Shown here piece after piece: positions 25,506-32,904 of a stretch of DNA of 64,000 nt. The position numbers were made by a program, and so were the translations under genes. The stretch is taken from NCBI RefSeq assembly GCF_001043115.1, contig NZ_LFME01000018.1, forward strand, positions 32,169 to 96,168. The letters are read 5' to 3'. Position 1 is the stretch's first letter. Each line of letters starts with the position of its first letter. The notes under the pieces are model-generated. The model was not told the DNA's origin. It saw only the letters and a program-made list of their open reading frames with translations, and searched no databases. Source of the DNA: Xanthomonas sp. NCPPB 1128. GTDB taxonomy: Bacteria; Pseudomonadota; Gammaproteobacteria; Xanthomonadales; Xanthomonadaceae.

Positions 25506-26371
25506 CGGCGTTCTCGCGGAAGGGAATGGTCGGGGTGGTCGTGCACCGGGTTGCCGCGCAGCCACAGCCGCAGGGCCTGCCAGTGGATCTTGGCCATGAC
25601 CTGCAGGGTCATCGCCGGATAGCGCAGCAACGCCTGCGCCAGGCTGGCGCCGTCGAGGGCGCTGCGCTGCAGCACCAGGGTGGCGTCGAAGCGCCTCCGC
25701 GTGGCTGCGGGCGCGGGATCGAGCACGTCCATGTGCACGCGCAGGTGCGCGCCGGGTTCGCTGAAGCGCCAGGCGTAGGTGTGCGCCATCGCCATGAACG
25801 GCGACACATGGAAGCGCTTGGCGAAGCGCCATGCATGCGTGATGCCGTGGCTGCGCGCCTCCGCCATCGGCAGCACGTAGGCGTGGCGCTGCCGCCACGG
25901 CGTGTTGGTGATCTCGGCGACGATGCTGTGCAGGCGCTGCTGCGCGTCGTGGCAGTAGTAGAACGTGACCGGATTGAAGCAGTGGCCGAAGTAGCGCAGG
26001 TGGGTGAGCATGCGCACCGGGCCGAGCGGGCGCTCGCCGGTGTGCTGCTGCACGCGGTCGCGCACTGCCTCGTCCAGTGGTTGCGTAGGGTCGCCCAGGT
26101 AATCGCTGCGGCGGAACTCGGCCACGTTGCGCCGGTTCACCGACCACAGCCAGCGCCGCGCGAACACCTGCTCCAGCTCGCCCAGGTCCAGGTACAGCAG
26201 GAACAGCGGATAGCGGAACGCCAGCGCCTTGGGCGCGTAGCGGCGATGCCGCACCCAGCCGGTGTACATGGCGCTGTGCAGGCCATGCAAGGTCGTGCCC
26301 GCCGCCGCCGACGTTGTCGAGACGGCGCCAGCCGGCGGGGCGGGCACGGCAGCACGGTGCATCGAGGTCAT
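25502..26371 (-). CDS. DUF1365 protein
   Basis: 289 residues. Family marks are LHSAMYTGWVRHRRYAPKALAFRYPLFLLYLDL near the N-terminus, LTHLRYFGHCFNPVTFYYCHD and HVSPFMAMAHTYAWRF. DUF1365 proteins nearly always sit between an FAD oxidoreductase and a CFA-like methyltransferase. Chemistry is unproven, but a partner role in acyl-chain modification is likely. The conserved His residues could bind metal. Overlaps both neighbours by 4 bp. Confidence 0.9.
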   Translation of the reverse strand: MTSMHRAAVPAPPAGAVSTTSAAAGTTLHGLHSAMYTGWVRHRRYAPKALAFRYPLFLLYLDLGELEQVFARRWLWSVNRRNVAEFRRSDYLGDPTQPLDEAVRDRVQQHTGERPLGPVRMLTHLRYFGHCFNPVTFYYCHDAQQRLHSIVAEITNTPWRQRHAYVLPMAEARSHGITHAWRFAKRFHVSPFMAMAHTYAWRFSEPGAHLRVHMDVLDPAPAATRRRFDATLVLQRSALDGASLAQALLRYPAMTLQVMAKIHWQALRLWLRGNPVHDHPDHSLPRERR

Positions 26372-27621
26372 GACCAGGGTACCCCCAGCGCGGCGGCCAC
26401 GTCGACCGCGCTGCGCAGGCCGTCTTCGTGGAAGCCGAAGCCCCAGCCGGCACCGGCGAACCAGGTGTTGCGCTGGCCCTGGATCTCGTCCTTGCGCGCC
26501 TGTGCCGCCACCGACGCCTGGGTCTGCAGCGGATGCCGGTAGCGCATGCGCCGCAGCACCTTGGCCGGATCGATCGCATCGCTGCGGTTGAGGCTGACGA
26601 TGAACGGCTGCGGCGCCTGCAGCGACTGCAGTGCGTTCATCCAGTAGCTGACCGTGCACGGCGCGTCCGGATCGGCCGGCACGTGCGCGTTCCACGCGGC
26701 CCAGGCGCGGCGGTCGCGCGGCAGCACGCGCGCGTCGGTGTGCAGTACGGTCTCGTTGTCCTGGTAGCCGATCGCGCCGAGGATCGCGGTTTCGGCGTCG
26801 CTGGGATCGGTCAGCAGGCGCAGCGCGTCATCGGCGTGGCAGGCCAGCACCGCATGGTCGTATTGCTGGGTGTCGGCATCGCAGGCGATCGCGACGCTGC
26901 CGTGCGCGGTGCGCTGCACCGCGCGCACCGGCGTGCCCAGCCGCTCGCGCACGCGCCAGCGGCTGCGCAGCGCGCGCACGTAGCTGTTGGAGCCGCCGCG
27001 CACCACCTGCCACTGCGGGCGGCCGCTGACCTGCAGCATGTGGTGGTTGGCCATGAAGCCGATCAACTGGCGCATCGGGAAGTCGAGGATCTGCCGCGAG
27101 GGCGAGGACCACAGCGCCGAGGCCATCGGCACCAGGTGCGCGTCGCGGAATACCTGGGAGTAGCGGTGGCGCTGCAGGAATTCGCCGAGGGTCAGTTGCG
27201 CCAGGGTGGCGTCGTGCAGCGCCTGTGGCGCCTCCCGGTAGAACCGCCGCAGGTCGCGCAGCATGCGCCAGAAGCGCGGTGACAGCAGGTTGCGGCGCTG
27301 GCAGAACAGGCCGTCTAGGGTGCCGGCGTTGTACTCCAGCCCGGTGCGTTCCTCATGCACCGAGAAGCTCATCGTGGTCGGCTGCGACTCGACCCCGAGC
27401 CGCGCGAACAACGCGCTCAGCAGCGGGTAGTGCTGCGGATTGAACACGATGAAGCCGCTGTCCACCGCGTATTCCACGCCCTCCAGTTCGATCGCATGGG
27501 TATGGGTATGGCCGCCGAGATAGTCGGCCGCTTCGTACAGCGTCACCTCGTGACGCTGCGACAGCAGCCACGCCGCGCCGAGGCCGGCGATCCCCGAGCC
27601 AACCACCGCGATCCGGCTCAT
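26368..27621 (-). CDS. FAD-dependent oxidoreductase (amine-oxidase fold) of the lipid cluster
   Basis: 417 residues. Dinucleotide-binding motif VVGSGIAGLGAAWLL at 6-20, then GGHTHTHAIELEGVEYAVDSGFIVF, and a C-terminal FAD-binding stretch NTWFAGAGWGFGFHEDGLRSA. This is the 'NAD/FAD-binding protein' that accompanies DUF1365 and UfaA-type methyltransferases in Mycobacterium, Pseudomonas and Rhodobacter. There it is thought to desaturate or oxidise the methylated acyl chain. Cytoplasmic or membrane-peripheral. Translationally coupled on both sides by 4-bp overlaps. Confidence 0.88.
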   Translation of the reverse strand: MSRIAVVGSGIAGLGAAWLLSQRHEVTLYEAADYLGGHTHTHAIELEGVEYAVDSGFIVFNPQHYPLLSALFARLGVESQPTTMSFSVHEERTGLEYNAGTLDGLFCQRRNLLSPRFWRMLRDLRRFYREAPQALHDATLAQLTLGEFLQRHRYSQVFRDAHLVPMASALWSSPSRQILDFPMRQLIGFMANHHMLQVSGRPQWQVVRGGSNSYVRALRSRWRVRERLGTPVRAVQRTAHGSVAIACDADTQQYDHAVLACHADDALRLLTDPSDAETAILGAIGYQDNETVLHTDARVLPRDRRAWAAWNAHVPADPDAPCTVSYWMNALQSLQAPQPFIVSLNRSDAIDPAKVLRRMRYRHPLQTQASVAAQARKDEIQGQRNTWFAGAGWGFGFHEDGLRSAVDVAAALGVPWS

Positions 27622-28559
27622 CGGGCACGCGCCTGTGCACGTACCAGCCCGGCCGGCACCGGCTTGAGCTCACGGATCATGCGGGTCCACGACAGCGCCT
27701 TCAGTCCATACCAGGTCAGGTCCAGTTCCCACCAGCGGAAGCCCTGGCGCGCGGCGCCGGGGAAGAAATGGTGGTTGTTGTGCCAGCCTTCGCCGAAGGT
27801 CAGCAGCGCCAGCCACAGGTTGTTGCGGCTGTCGTCGCGGGTGTCGAAGCGGCGGCTGCCGAAGCGGTGCGCCAGCGAGTTGATGGTGAAGGTGGCATGG
27901 AACAGCGCCACGGTGGAGACGAAGAAACCCCACACCAGCAACTGCGGGCCATCGGTGCCGAGCTGCGGCACGTGCTGCTGCAGCCACTCGCCGAGCAGGA
28001 ACAGCGCCAGCGCCAGCAGCACCGGCAGCAGCAGGTCGAAACGATCGAGGAAGCGCAGTTCGGGAAAGCGGCGCAGATCCGGGATCGCCTCCCAATCGGT
28101 GCGGAAGCCGCGCGGAGTCAGGAACCAGCCGCTATGGCTCCACCAGAAACCGTGCTGGCGCGGCGAATGCGGATCGGCCGGGGTGTCGGTGTGGCGATGA
28201 TGGTTGCGGTGGTGCGCGGCCCACCACAGCGGCCCGCGCTGCACGCAGGTGGCGCCGATCGCGGCGAACAGGAACTGCACCGGGCGCGAGGTCTTGAATG
28301 CGCGGTGGGCGAAATAGCGGTGGTAGAAGCCGGTGAGCGCGAACATGCGCACCGCGTACATCGCCACGGCCATGCCAACGGCGAACCACGATACACCGAC
28401 CCAGAACACGCCCAGGCAGGCCAGGTGCAGGCCGATGTAGGGCGCGGCGCGCAGCCAGTCGATGCGGTCGGCGCGTGCCGGATCGAGTTCGATCTCGGCG
28501 CTTGTGTCGAACCAGCGCCGCAGGGTGCGCAGGATGCGGCTGCGCTGCGCAGGCGGCAT
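27618..28559 (-). CDS. Membrane acyl-CoA/acyl-lipid desaturase (delta-9 type)
   Basis: 313 residues from the ATG used here. All three histidine boxes of the di-iron desaturase family are present: HRYFAH (~80), HHRNHH (~116) and HNNHH (~260), with four membrane segments. It introduces a cis double bond into a saturated acyl chain using O2 and an electron donor. As first gene of the operon it would supply the unsaturated chain modified by the downstream methyltransferases. An alternative GTG start lies at 28595. A promoter-like motif at 28626-28653 matches one before the sigma gene. Confidence 0.9.
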   Translation of the reverse strand: MPPAQRSRILRTLRRWFDTSAEIELDPARADRIDWLRAAPYIGLHLACLGVFWVGVSWFAVGMAVAMYAVRMFALTGFYHRYFAHRAFKTSRPVQFLFAAIGATCVQRGPLWWAAHHRNHHRHTDTPADPHSPRQHGFWWSHSGWFLTPRGFRTDWEAIPDLRRFPELRFLDRFDLLLPVLLALALFLLGEWLQQHVPQLGTDGPQLLVWGFFVSTVALFHATFTINSLAHRFGSRRFDTRDDSRNNLWLALLTFGEGWHNNHHFFPGAARQGFRWWELDLTWYGLKALSWTRMIRELKPVPAGLVRAQARAR

Positions 28560-28625
28560 TGTGGAATGGGAGCGTTCCGGAACGGGACTCGGCACAAGCG
28601 CGTCTCATTGGGGGACTTGGGGAGC

Positions 28626-28653
28626 GATACGGGCGAAACCGGAAGACGGATGC
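28626..28653 (-). promoter_or_regulatory. Candidate ECF promoter of the lipid operon
   Basis: On the minus strand GCATCC-N16-CGTATC. It matches GCATCG-N16-CGTCTC before the sigma gene in 10 of 12 positions with identical spacing. The -35 resembles the CCATCC of mycobacterial SigK promoters as I recall it. A start site ~7 bp downstream of the -10 would give a ~60-base leader to the desaturase ATG, or ~25 bases to the upstream GTG. Confidence 0.5.
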
Positions 28654-28887
28654 ACCCGCGTCGCATTTCCCCTGCACGGCTGCGGGCGCGGCATGGCGGC
28701 CACGACGGCGCAGCGCAGGCGTCGCACGAATCGGAAGATCTGGCTGTCGTGCGGATGCGCGATGGCGGCGGCGATGTTGCCTGCGCACGAGTGGTGGGCG
28801 GGTGAATGCGCGCCGGGTTCTTGCAGATGAGAGCGGCACAGCCTGCGTGCGGCACGTGCAAGGCACCTGGAGCGCCAGGCGTTATCG

Positions 28888-29040
28888 CCCCTCTCCCATC
28901 GGGAGAGGGGTTGGGGTGAGGGTACGGCGCGAAGCGCCTCGCGGAATCAGGTCCACGAGGCTTCGCCCGTACCCTCATCCGCCCCTGCGGGGCACCTTCC
29001 CCCGAAAAGGGGGCCATGGTCCGCATGGGAGAAGGGGAAT
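28888..29040. repeat. Palindromic intergenic repeat (CTCTCCC/GGGTACGGCGCGAAGC type)
   Basis: CCCCTCTCCCATCGGGAGAG hairpin, then GGTGAGGGTACGGCGCGAAG and, in inverse orientation, CTTCGCCCGTACCCTCATC. It ends with a GGGGCACCTTCCCCC block. Same family as the blocks duplicated at 17000-17400. Non-coding; sits just past the rskA-like stop. Confidence 0.8.
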
Positions 29041-29043
29041 TGT

Positions 29044-29832
29044 CTACGGCGCCAGTTGCAGCGTGCTGATGCCGCCCTTGGCCACGACCGGGCCGGTGGC
29101 GACGCCGCCGGGCGCGCCGCCGGGCGGTTCCATGGTCACCGCCAGCACCGCGCCGTCGCTGAGCAAGGGCATCAGCGCATCGGGGATGCGCGACACGCGC
29201 GCCTTGGCCTCGTCGAACACGCCCATCGAGCGCGCCTTGCCGTCGGCCGGGATTAGCCACAGTTCGGGCACGCGCGCGCTATCGCGATTGTCGCCCAGCG
29301 GGGTGAGGGTGATGCTGCGCTTGTCGGCATCCATCAGCGCCACGTAGCCGGGCTTGCCGTCGTCCTGCATCAGCGTGGAGGTCATCGCGATGCCGCTGGG
29401 CTTGGGCGTGGTGGTGGCCACCGGCGGCGGCTGCGCGGCCGGCGGCGGCACCGGCGCACGCGCCAGCAGCAGTGCCAGCAGGCAGGCGGTGGCGGTGGCG
29501 AAGCCGCCGGCGCTGAGCCAGCGCCAGGTCCGCACGCTGTCCCAGAATCCGGGCGCGGCGGGCCGCGCGCGCGGCGCCGGCGCATCCAGGCCCAGCGAGG
29601 CGCGGATGCGCACCCACACGCGCTCGGGCACCGCCACCGGGGCGATCTCGTCGGCCAGCGGCATCAGGTGCTGCTGCCACTGCAGCACCGCTGCGGCGAA
29701 CTCGTGGTCGCTGTCGATGCGCGCCTCGGCAGCGCGGCGCTCCTGCGCGTCGAGCACGCCGAGCACGTATTCGCCGGCCAGCACGTCGCGCGGCGGCGGG
29801 GTTTCCTGCGGATCGGGCACGGAGGCGTTCAT
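29044..29832 (-). CDS. RskA-family anti-sigma factor
   Basis: 262 residues. The N-terminal cytoplasmic anti-sigma domain contains LAGEYVLGVLDAQERRAAEARI. One membrane helix is at ~90-112 (WLSAGGFATATACLLALLLA), and a periplasmic RskA C-terminal domain contains LTPLGDNRDSARVPELWLIP. Such proteins hold an ECF sigma factor inactive at the membrane until proteolysis or a signal releases it. The start ATG overlaps the sigma stop (ATGA); a GTG four codons upstream is less likely. It is the regulator of the downstream lipid genes by context. Confidence 0.9.
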   Translation of the reverse strand: MNASVPDPQETPPPRDVLAGEYVLGVLDAQERRAAEARIDSDHEFAAAVLQWQQHLMPLADEIAPVAVPERVWVRIRASLGLDAPAPRARPAAPGFWDSVRTWRWLSAGGFATATACLLALLLARAPVPPPAAQPPPVATTTPKPSGIAMTSTLMQDDGKPGYVALMDADKRSITLTPLGDNRDSARVPELWLIPADGKARSMGVFDEAKARVSRIPDALMPLLSDGAVLAVTMEPPGGAPGGVATGPVVAKGGISTLQLAP

Positions 29833-30386
29833 CGTTCCAGGCACGCTTTCAGTTTGGCCAGACCGCGGCGGATCCAGCTCTTGACCGTGCCCAGCGGCGT
29901 GCCGCTGCGGTGCGCCAGTTCCTCATAGGTGATGCCTTCGAAGAACGCGGTGCGGATCAGCTCGCCGCGCGGCGGCTCCAGTTCGCCCATGCACACGTCC
30001 AGGCGCCGGCCGGCCACCCGCCACTCGGTGTCGGCGAGCGGATCGCGGCCTTCGTCCTGCAGCTCGCCGGCGTCGTCCAGCGCCACCGATTGCCGCGCCG
30101 GGGCGCGTGCGCGCAGATGATCGATGGCCTTGTTGCGCGCGATCATGGTCAGCCAGGTCAGGCCGCGCGCGCGCTGCGGGTCGAACTGCCCGGCCTTGCG
30201 CCAGACCGACGAGAACACGTCCTGCAGCACGTCCTCGGCCTCGCCACGCTGCGGCACGATGCGCAGGCACACGCCGAACAGGCGCGAGGCGGTGGCGCGG
30301 TACAGGCGTTCGAACGCGGCGCTGTCGCCGGCGGCGGTGGCGACCAGCAATTGTCCTGCTTCGTCGTGATCGGGCGACTCGGTCAT
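29829..30386 (-). CDS. ECF sigma factor, SigK/ECF19-like
   Basis: 185 residues with region 2 (FERLYRATASRLFGVCLRIV ... AEDVLQDVFSSVWRKAGQFD) and region 4 (GITYEELAHRSGTPLGTVKS). It directs RNA polymerase to stress promoters. Pairing with an RskA-type anti-sigma factor and the adjacent lipid cluster place it near the SigK group. There is no ribosome binding site before the ATG, and a promoter-like motif ends 6 bp upstream, suggesting a leaderless, autoregulated transcript. Confidence 0.9.
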   Translation of the reverse strand: MTESPDHDEAGQLLVATAAGDSAAFERLYRATASRLFGVCLRIVPQRGEAEDVLQDVFSSVWRKAGQFDPQRARGLTWLTMIARNKAIDHLRARAPARQSVALDDAGELQDEGRDPLADTEWRVAGRRLDVCMGELEPPRGELIRTAFFEGITYEELAHRSGTPLGTVKSWIRRGLAKLKACLER

Positions 30387-30391
30387 GCCGG

Positions 30392-30419
30392 GAGACGGTG
30401 GCGAAGGTCGGCGCGATGC
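30392..30419 (-). promoter_or_regulatory. Candidate autoregulatory promoter of the sigma gene
   Basis: Minus-strand GCATCG-N16-CGTCTC, directly before the sigma ATG. The -10 end to ATG distance (5 bases) would place transcription start at the A of ATG. Spacing and bases agree with the motif before the desaturase gene. Confidence 0.45.
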
Positions 30420-30444
30420 TACAGGCTTTCGCCGCGGCCGTCGC

Positions 30445-30816
30445 TCAGGCGCGCTGGCGCCGCCACAGCACGAGGGCGATGAGCAGCAGGACGATCTCGA
30501 ACGCGGCCAGGCCGCTCGTGCTCGGGCCCACCGGCCACAGCCGCAGCAGGCTGGCGCTGCGGTAGAGCACGATGGGCACGTAGAACGCCAGCGCCAGGAG
30601 CAGGCCGGTGCGCAGTTGCCCGGTGCGGGCGAAGTAGCCGAACAGGAAGGCCATGCCCAACTGCAGGCCGCCGTAGATGACCAGGTATTCGGACTGGCCG
30701 GAGCGGTCCAGGCCGACATAGCCCACCGCTGCGGCGGTCTGCGCCGGCAGCAGCGTGCACCAGACGGCCAGGAGCGCGTACAGCGCGGCGTTGAACCACA
30801 GGTAGGCCTTGGCCAT
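30445..30816 (-). CDS. Small four-helix membrane protein (DUF4345-like)
   Basis: 123 residues with four hydrophobic helices, e.g. AYLWFNAALYALLAVWCTLL and LLALAFYVPIVLYRSASLL, and the conserved-looking YLVIYGGLQLGMAFLFGYF. Resembles DUF4345 inner-membrane proteins of unknown function. A GAGG ribosome binding site precedes the ATG. Directly upstream of the sigma gene on the same strand; a functional link is possible but unproven. Confidence 0.6.
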   Translation of the reverse strand: MAKAYLWFNAALYALLAVWCTLLPAQTAAAVGYVGLDRSGQSEYLVIYGGLQLGMAFLFGYFARTGQLRTGLLLALAFYVPIVLYRSASLLRLWPVGPSTSGLAAFEIVLLLIALVLWRRQRA

Positions 30817-30904
30817 GAGGTGTCCTCGTCGATGCGCGAGCGGTGCGCAGGCATGGTTGTAGCGGGTGCGGCGCAGGCCGGCGTGAATGCGCTGGCGGCG
30901 TGGC

Positions 30905-31693
30905 TCAGCGCGCGCTGCATTGCGCGACCAGCGGTTGCTGCAACGCCTGTTGCCAGGCGCCATCGTCGGCCTGGCCGCGCAAGCGTTCGGGAAACTCGAT
31001 GCGCACGTTCGGGTAGCGGCCGCGCGCATCGCGGATATTGCCGACGCCGCGGAATTCGAGCAGACGCCGGTCCTTGCGTGCGTAGGCGACGCTGAGGTCG
31101 GGCAGCAGCGTGCCGTACCAGGCGGCCAGGCTCAGGGTGTAGCGCTGCACCTCGGCAGCGGCCGGGCCAGGGGTGATGCGAAAGTCGAGCGTGCGCAGTT
31201 CGCTGGGCAGTACGAAGGCGATCTGCTGCGGTGCGCCGTTGCCCAGGCTGTCCCAGCGCTGGCGCAGGTAGGCGTCGAAGCCGGCGTCGATCACCTGTGC
31301 CTCGGCGCTCTTCGGCAGCGGCGCGCGGCGTTCGGCCTGGCCCCTGGCCTGGCTGAACATCTCGCGCCCGCTGCCGTTGCGGCGCACGCCTTCGCGGTAG
31401 CCGCTGCGCGCATCGACCAGTTCGAAGGCCGGCGCGGCGCTGCCGTCGTCCACGCGCTTGCGCGCGAACGCGGCGCCATCGGCGCACTGGTACAGCACCA
31501 AGCGTGCGCCATCCTCGCGCACCCAGTGGCTTTCGCGGTACAGCACTTGCTTACTATCGGCGGCATAGGCGATGCCCTCGTAGTGCAGCATCGCCTTGGC
31601 CGGCGCGGCGGCGACGAGCGCGGCGGCGCCCAGAGCCAGGGCCAGCGGCAGGGACGGTCGGGTGAGCGGGAAGGCGGCGGTCGACGTCGGCAT
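30905..31693 (-). CDS. Exported hypothetical protein
   Basis: 262 residues with a signal peptide (PLALALGAAALVAAAPAKA), then a soluble domain beginning MLHYEGIAYAADSKQVLYRE. The body has LRTLDFRITPGPAAAEVQRYTLSLAAWYG and ends IEFPERLRG. The layout suggests a periplasmic protein with a lipocalin- or DUF-type beta fold. I do not recognise the family. A GGAG ribosome binding site sits 8 bases before the ATG. It may be functionally tied to the lipid cluster or to the neighbouring membrane protein, but evidence is only proximity. Confidence 0.6.
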   Translation of the reverse strand: MPTSTAAFPLTRPSLPLALALGAAALVAAAPAKAMLHYEGIAYAADSKQVLYRESHWVREDGARLVLYQCADGAAFARKRVDDGSAAPAFELVDARSGYREGVRRNGSGREMFSQARGQAERRAPLPKSAEAQVIDAGFDAYLRQRWDSLGNGAPQQIAFVLPSELRTLDFRITPGPAAAEVQRYTLSLAAWYGTLLPDLSVAYARKDRRLLEFRGVGNIRDARGRYPNVRIEFPERLRGQADDGAWQQALQQPLVAQCSAR

Positions 31694-31783
31694 GCACGGC
31701 GCTCCGGTGGGATGACACCAGGACATACGCGGCCGGCGCCGATCCGGATGCGCCCGCGGTGGCGGCCGCGCTGCGCGGGCGTC

Positions 31784-32194
31784 TCAGCGCAGCACGATGC
31801 AGTCCACCGGGCAGGCCGGCAGGCACAGCGCGCAGCCGGTGCACAAGGGCGCCAGCACCGTGTGCATGTGCTTGGCGCCGCCGACGATGGCATCCACCGG
31901 GCAGGCCTGGATGCACTTGGTGCAGCCGATGCAGTCGGCCTCGACCACCCACGCCACCTGCGGTGGCGCGTGCGTGCCGCGGCTGCGGTCATAGGGCAGG
32001 ACGGGGACCCCGAGTACCCGCGCCAGCGCGCGCGCACCGGCGTCGCCGCCGGGCGGGCAGCGATCCACCTGCGCGGTTCCTTGCGCCATCGCCTCGGCAT
32101 AGGGGCGACAGCCGTCGAACCCGCATTGGCCGCACTGGGTCTGCGGCAGCAGGCGATCGAGGCGTTCGAGCAGGGTGTCGTGGGCGGGCGTCAT
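31784..32194 (-). CDS. rnfB: RnfB-like ferredoxin (stand-alone)
   Basis: 136 residues. An N-terminal RnfB-type 4Fe-4S cluster motif (CGQCGFDGCRPYAEAMA) is followed by two ferredoxin-type clusters (CIGCTKCIQACP and CTGCALCLPACP), three Fe-S sites in all. In other bacteria RnfB passes electrons within the membrane RnfABCDGE complex. Here no other rnf gene is nearby and the N-terminal membrane helix is absent. It may serve a cytoplasmic redox partner, for example in Fe-S repair or SoxR reduction. Adjacent to a decayed HlyD gene. Confidence 0.88.
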   Translation of the reverse strand: MTPAHDTLLERLDRLLPQTQCGQCGFDGCRPYAEAMAQGTAQVDRCPPGGDAGARALARVLGVPVLPYDRSRGTHAPPQVAWVVEADCIGCTKCIQACPVDAIVGGAKHMHTVLAPLCTGCALCLPACPVDCIVLR

Positions 32195-32301
32195 GGCGGA
32201 GGCGGCGCGCGGCAGCGCGCGCGGTGCAACAGAGGCGGAGAAGCGGAAAGGCCGGTGTGGCCGGCCCGCACAGTGTAGCGTGGCCGCACCGTGGCCCGTC
32301 G

Positions 32302-32900
32302 CTAGCGCGCGCTGCGGGTGTCGATCTCGACCAGGACTGCGGTGCCCGGCACCAGTGTGATGGGTGCGGCCTGCGCACGGTCCAGCACGATCCGCACCGG
32401 CTGGCGCTGCACGCGCTGGACATGGTTGCCGGCCTGGGCGGTCGTGTCGCGCGTCGCCCCCGCCTCCTGCGCGGCGGCGCCGATCGCCTGCACGTGGCCG
32501 ACCCAACCGATTCCCGCACCGCCGGCCACGCGCACCTGCGCGGCCTGGCCGACCCGGATCGCTGGCAGCGCGTCCTCGCGGAACCGGGCGATCACCACCG
32601 TCGCTCGTCCGTGGACGCATGCGTGGAGACGGCGGCCGGCGTGCCGGGCATGGCGCCACCGGGGCGCGAGGACGTCGGCGCCACCCAGGCGTCGTCGCTG
32701 CGCGCCGGGCCGTGGATGCTCCATCCCCATACGCTGATGGCGAATGCGATGCCGAGCGGGATCGCCAGCGCCACGATCGACAAGGCGATGACCGCGCTGC
32801 GGTCGCGCGGTGGCCGCGTCTCGGCGTCGCTGCGTGCCGCCGAGGCGGCCACGCGCTGCGCAGTGGACGGCAGCGGCGGCGGTGTCTGGCGCAGCGTCAT
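32302..32900 (-). pseudogene. Decayed HlyD/EmrA-family membrane fusion protein
   Basis: Two recognisable ends of a membrane-fusion protein lie in different frames. 32684-32900 encodes the N-terminal membrane helix (SAVIALSIVALAIPLGIAFA) through RSDDAWV. 32302-32607 encodes the C-terminal barrel and VVIARFREDALPAIRVGQAA ... VQRQPVRIVLDRAQAAPITL. The coiled-coil hairpin and most of the lipoyl domain (~200 residues) are gone, and ~75 bp of unrelated sequence joins the parts with a frameshift. No EmrB-like partner is nearby. Non-functional remnant of a multidrug efflux adaptor. Confidence 0.8.
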
Positions 32901-32904
32901 CGGC

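Larger units (their letters stand above)
28560..29043. other. Intergenic region between rskA-like gene and desaturase
   Basis: 484 bp. It contains the candidate sigma-dependent promoter of the lipid operon (28626-28653) and a large palindromic intergenic repeat (28888-29040). It may separate the regulator and lipid genes into two transcripts. No gene is supported. Confidence 0.7.

Noticed and set aside
32302..32730. Functional HlyD-family gene
   Set aside because: The N- and C-terminal parts are in different frames and the coiled-coil section is missing.
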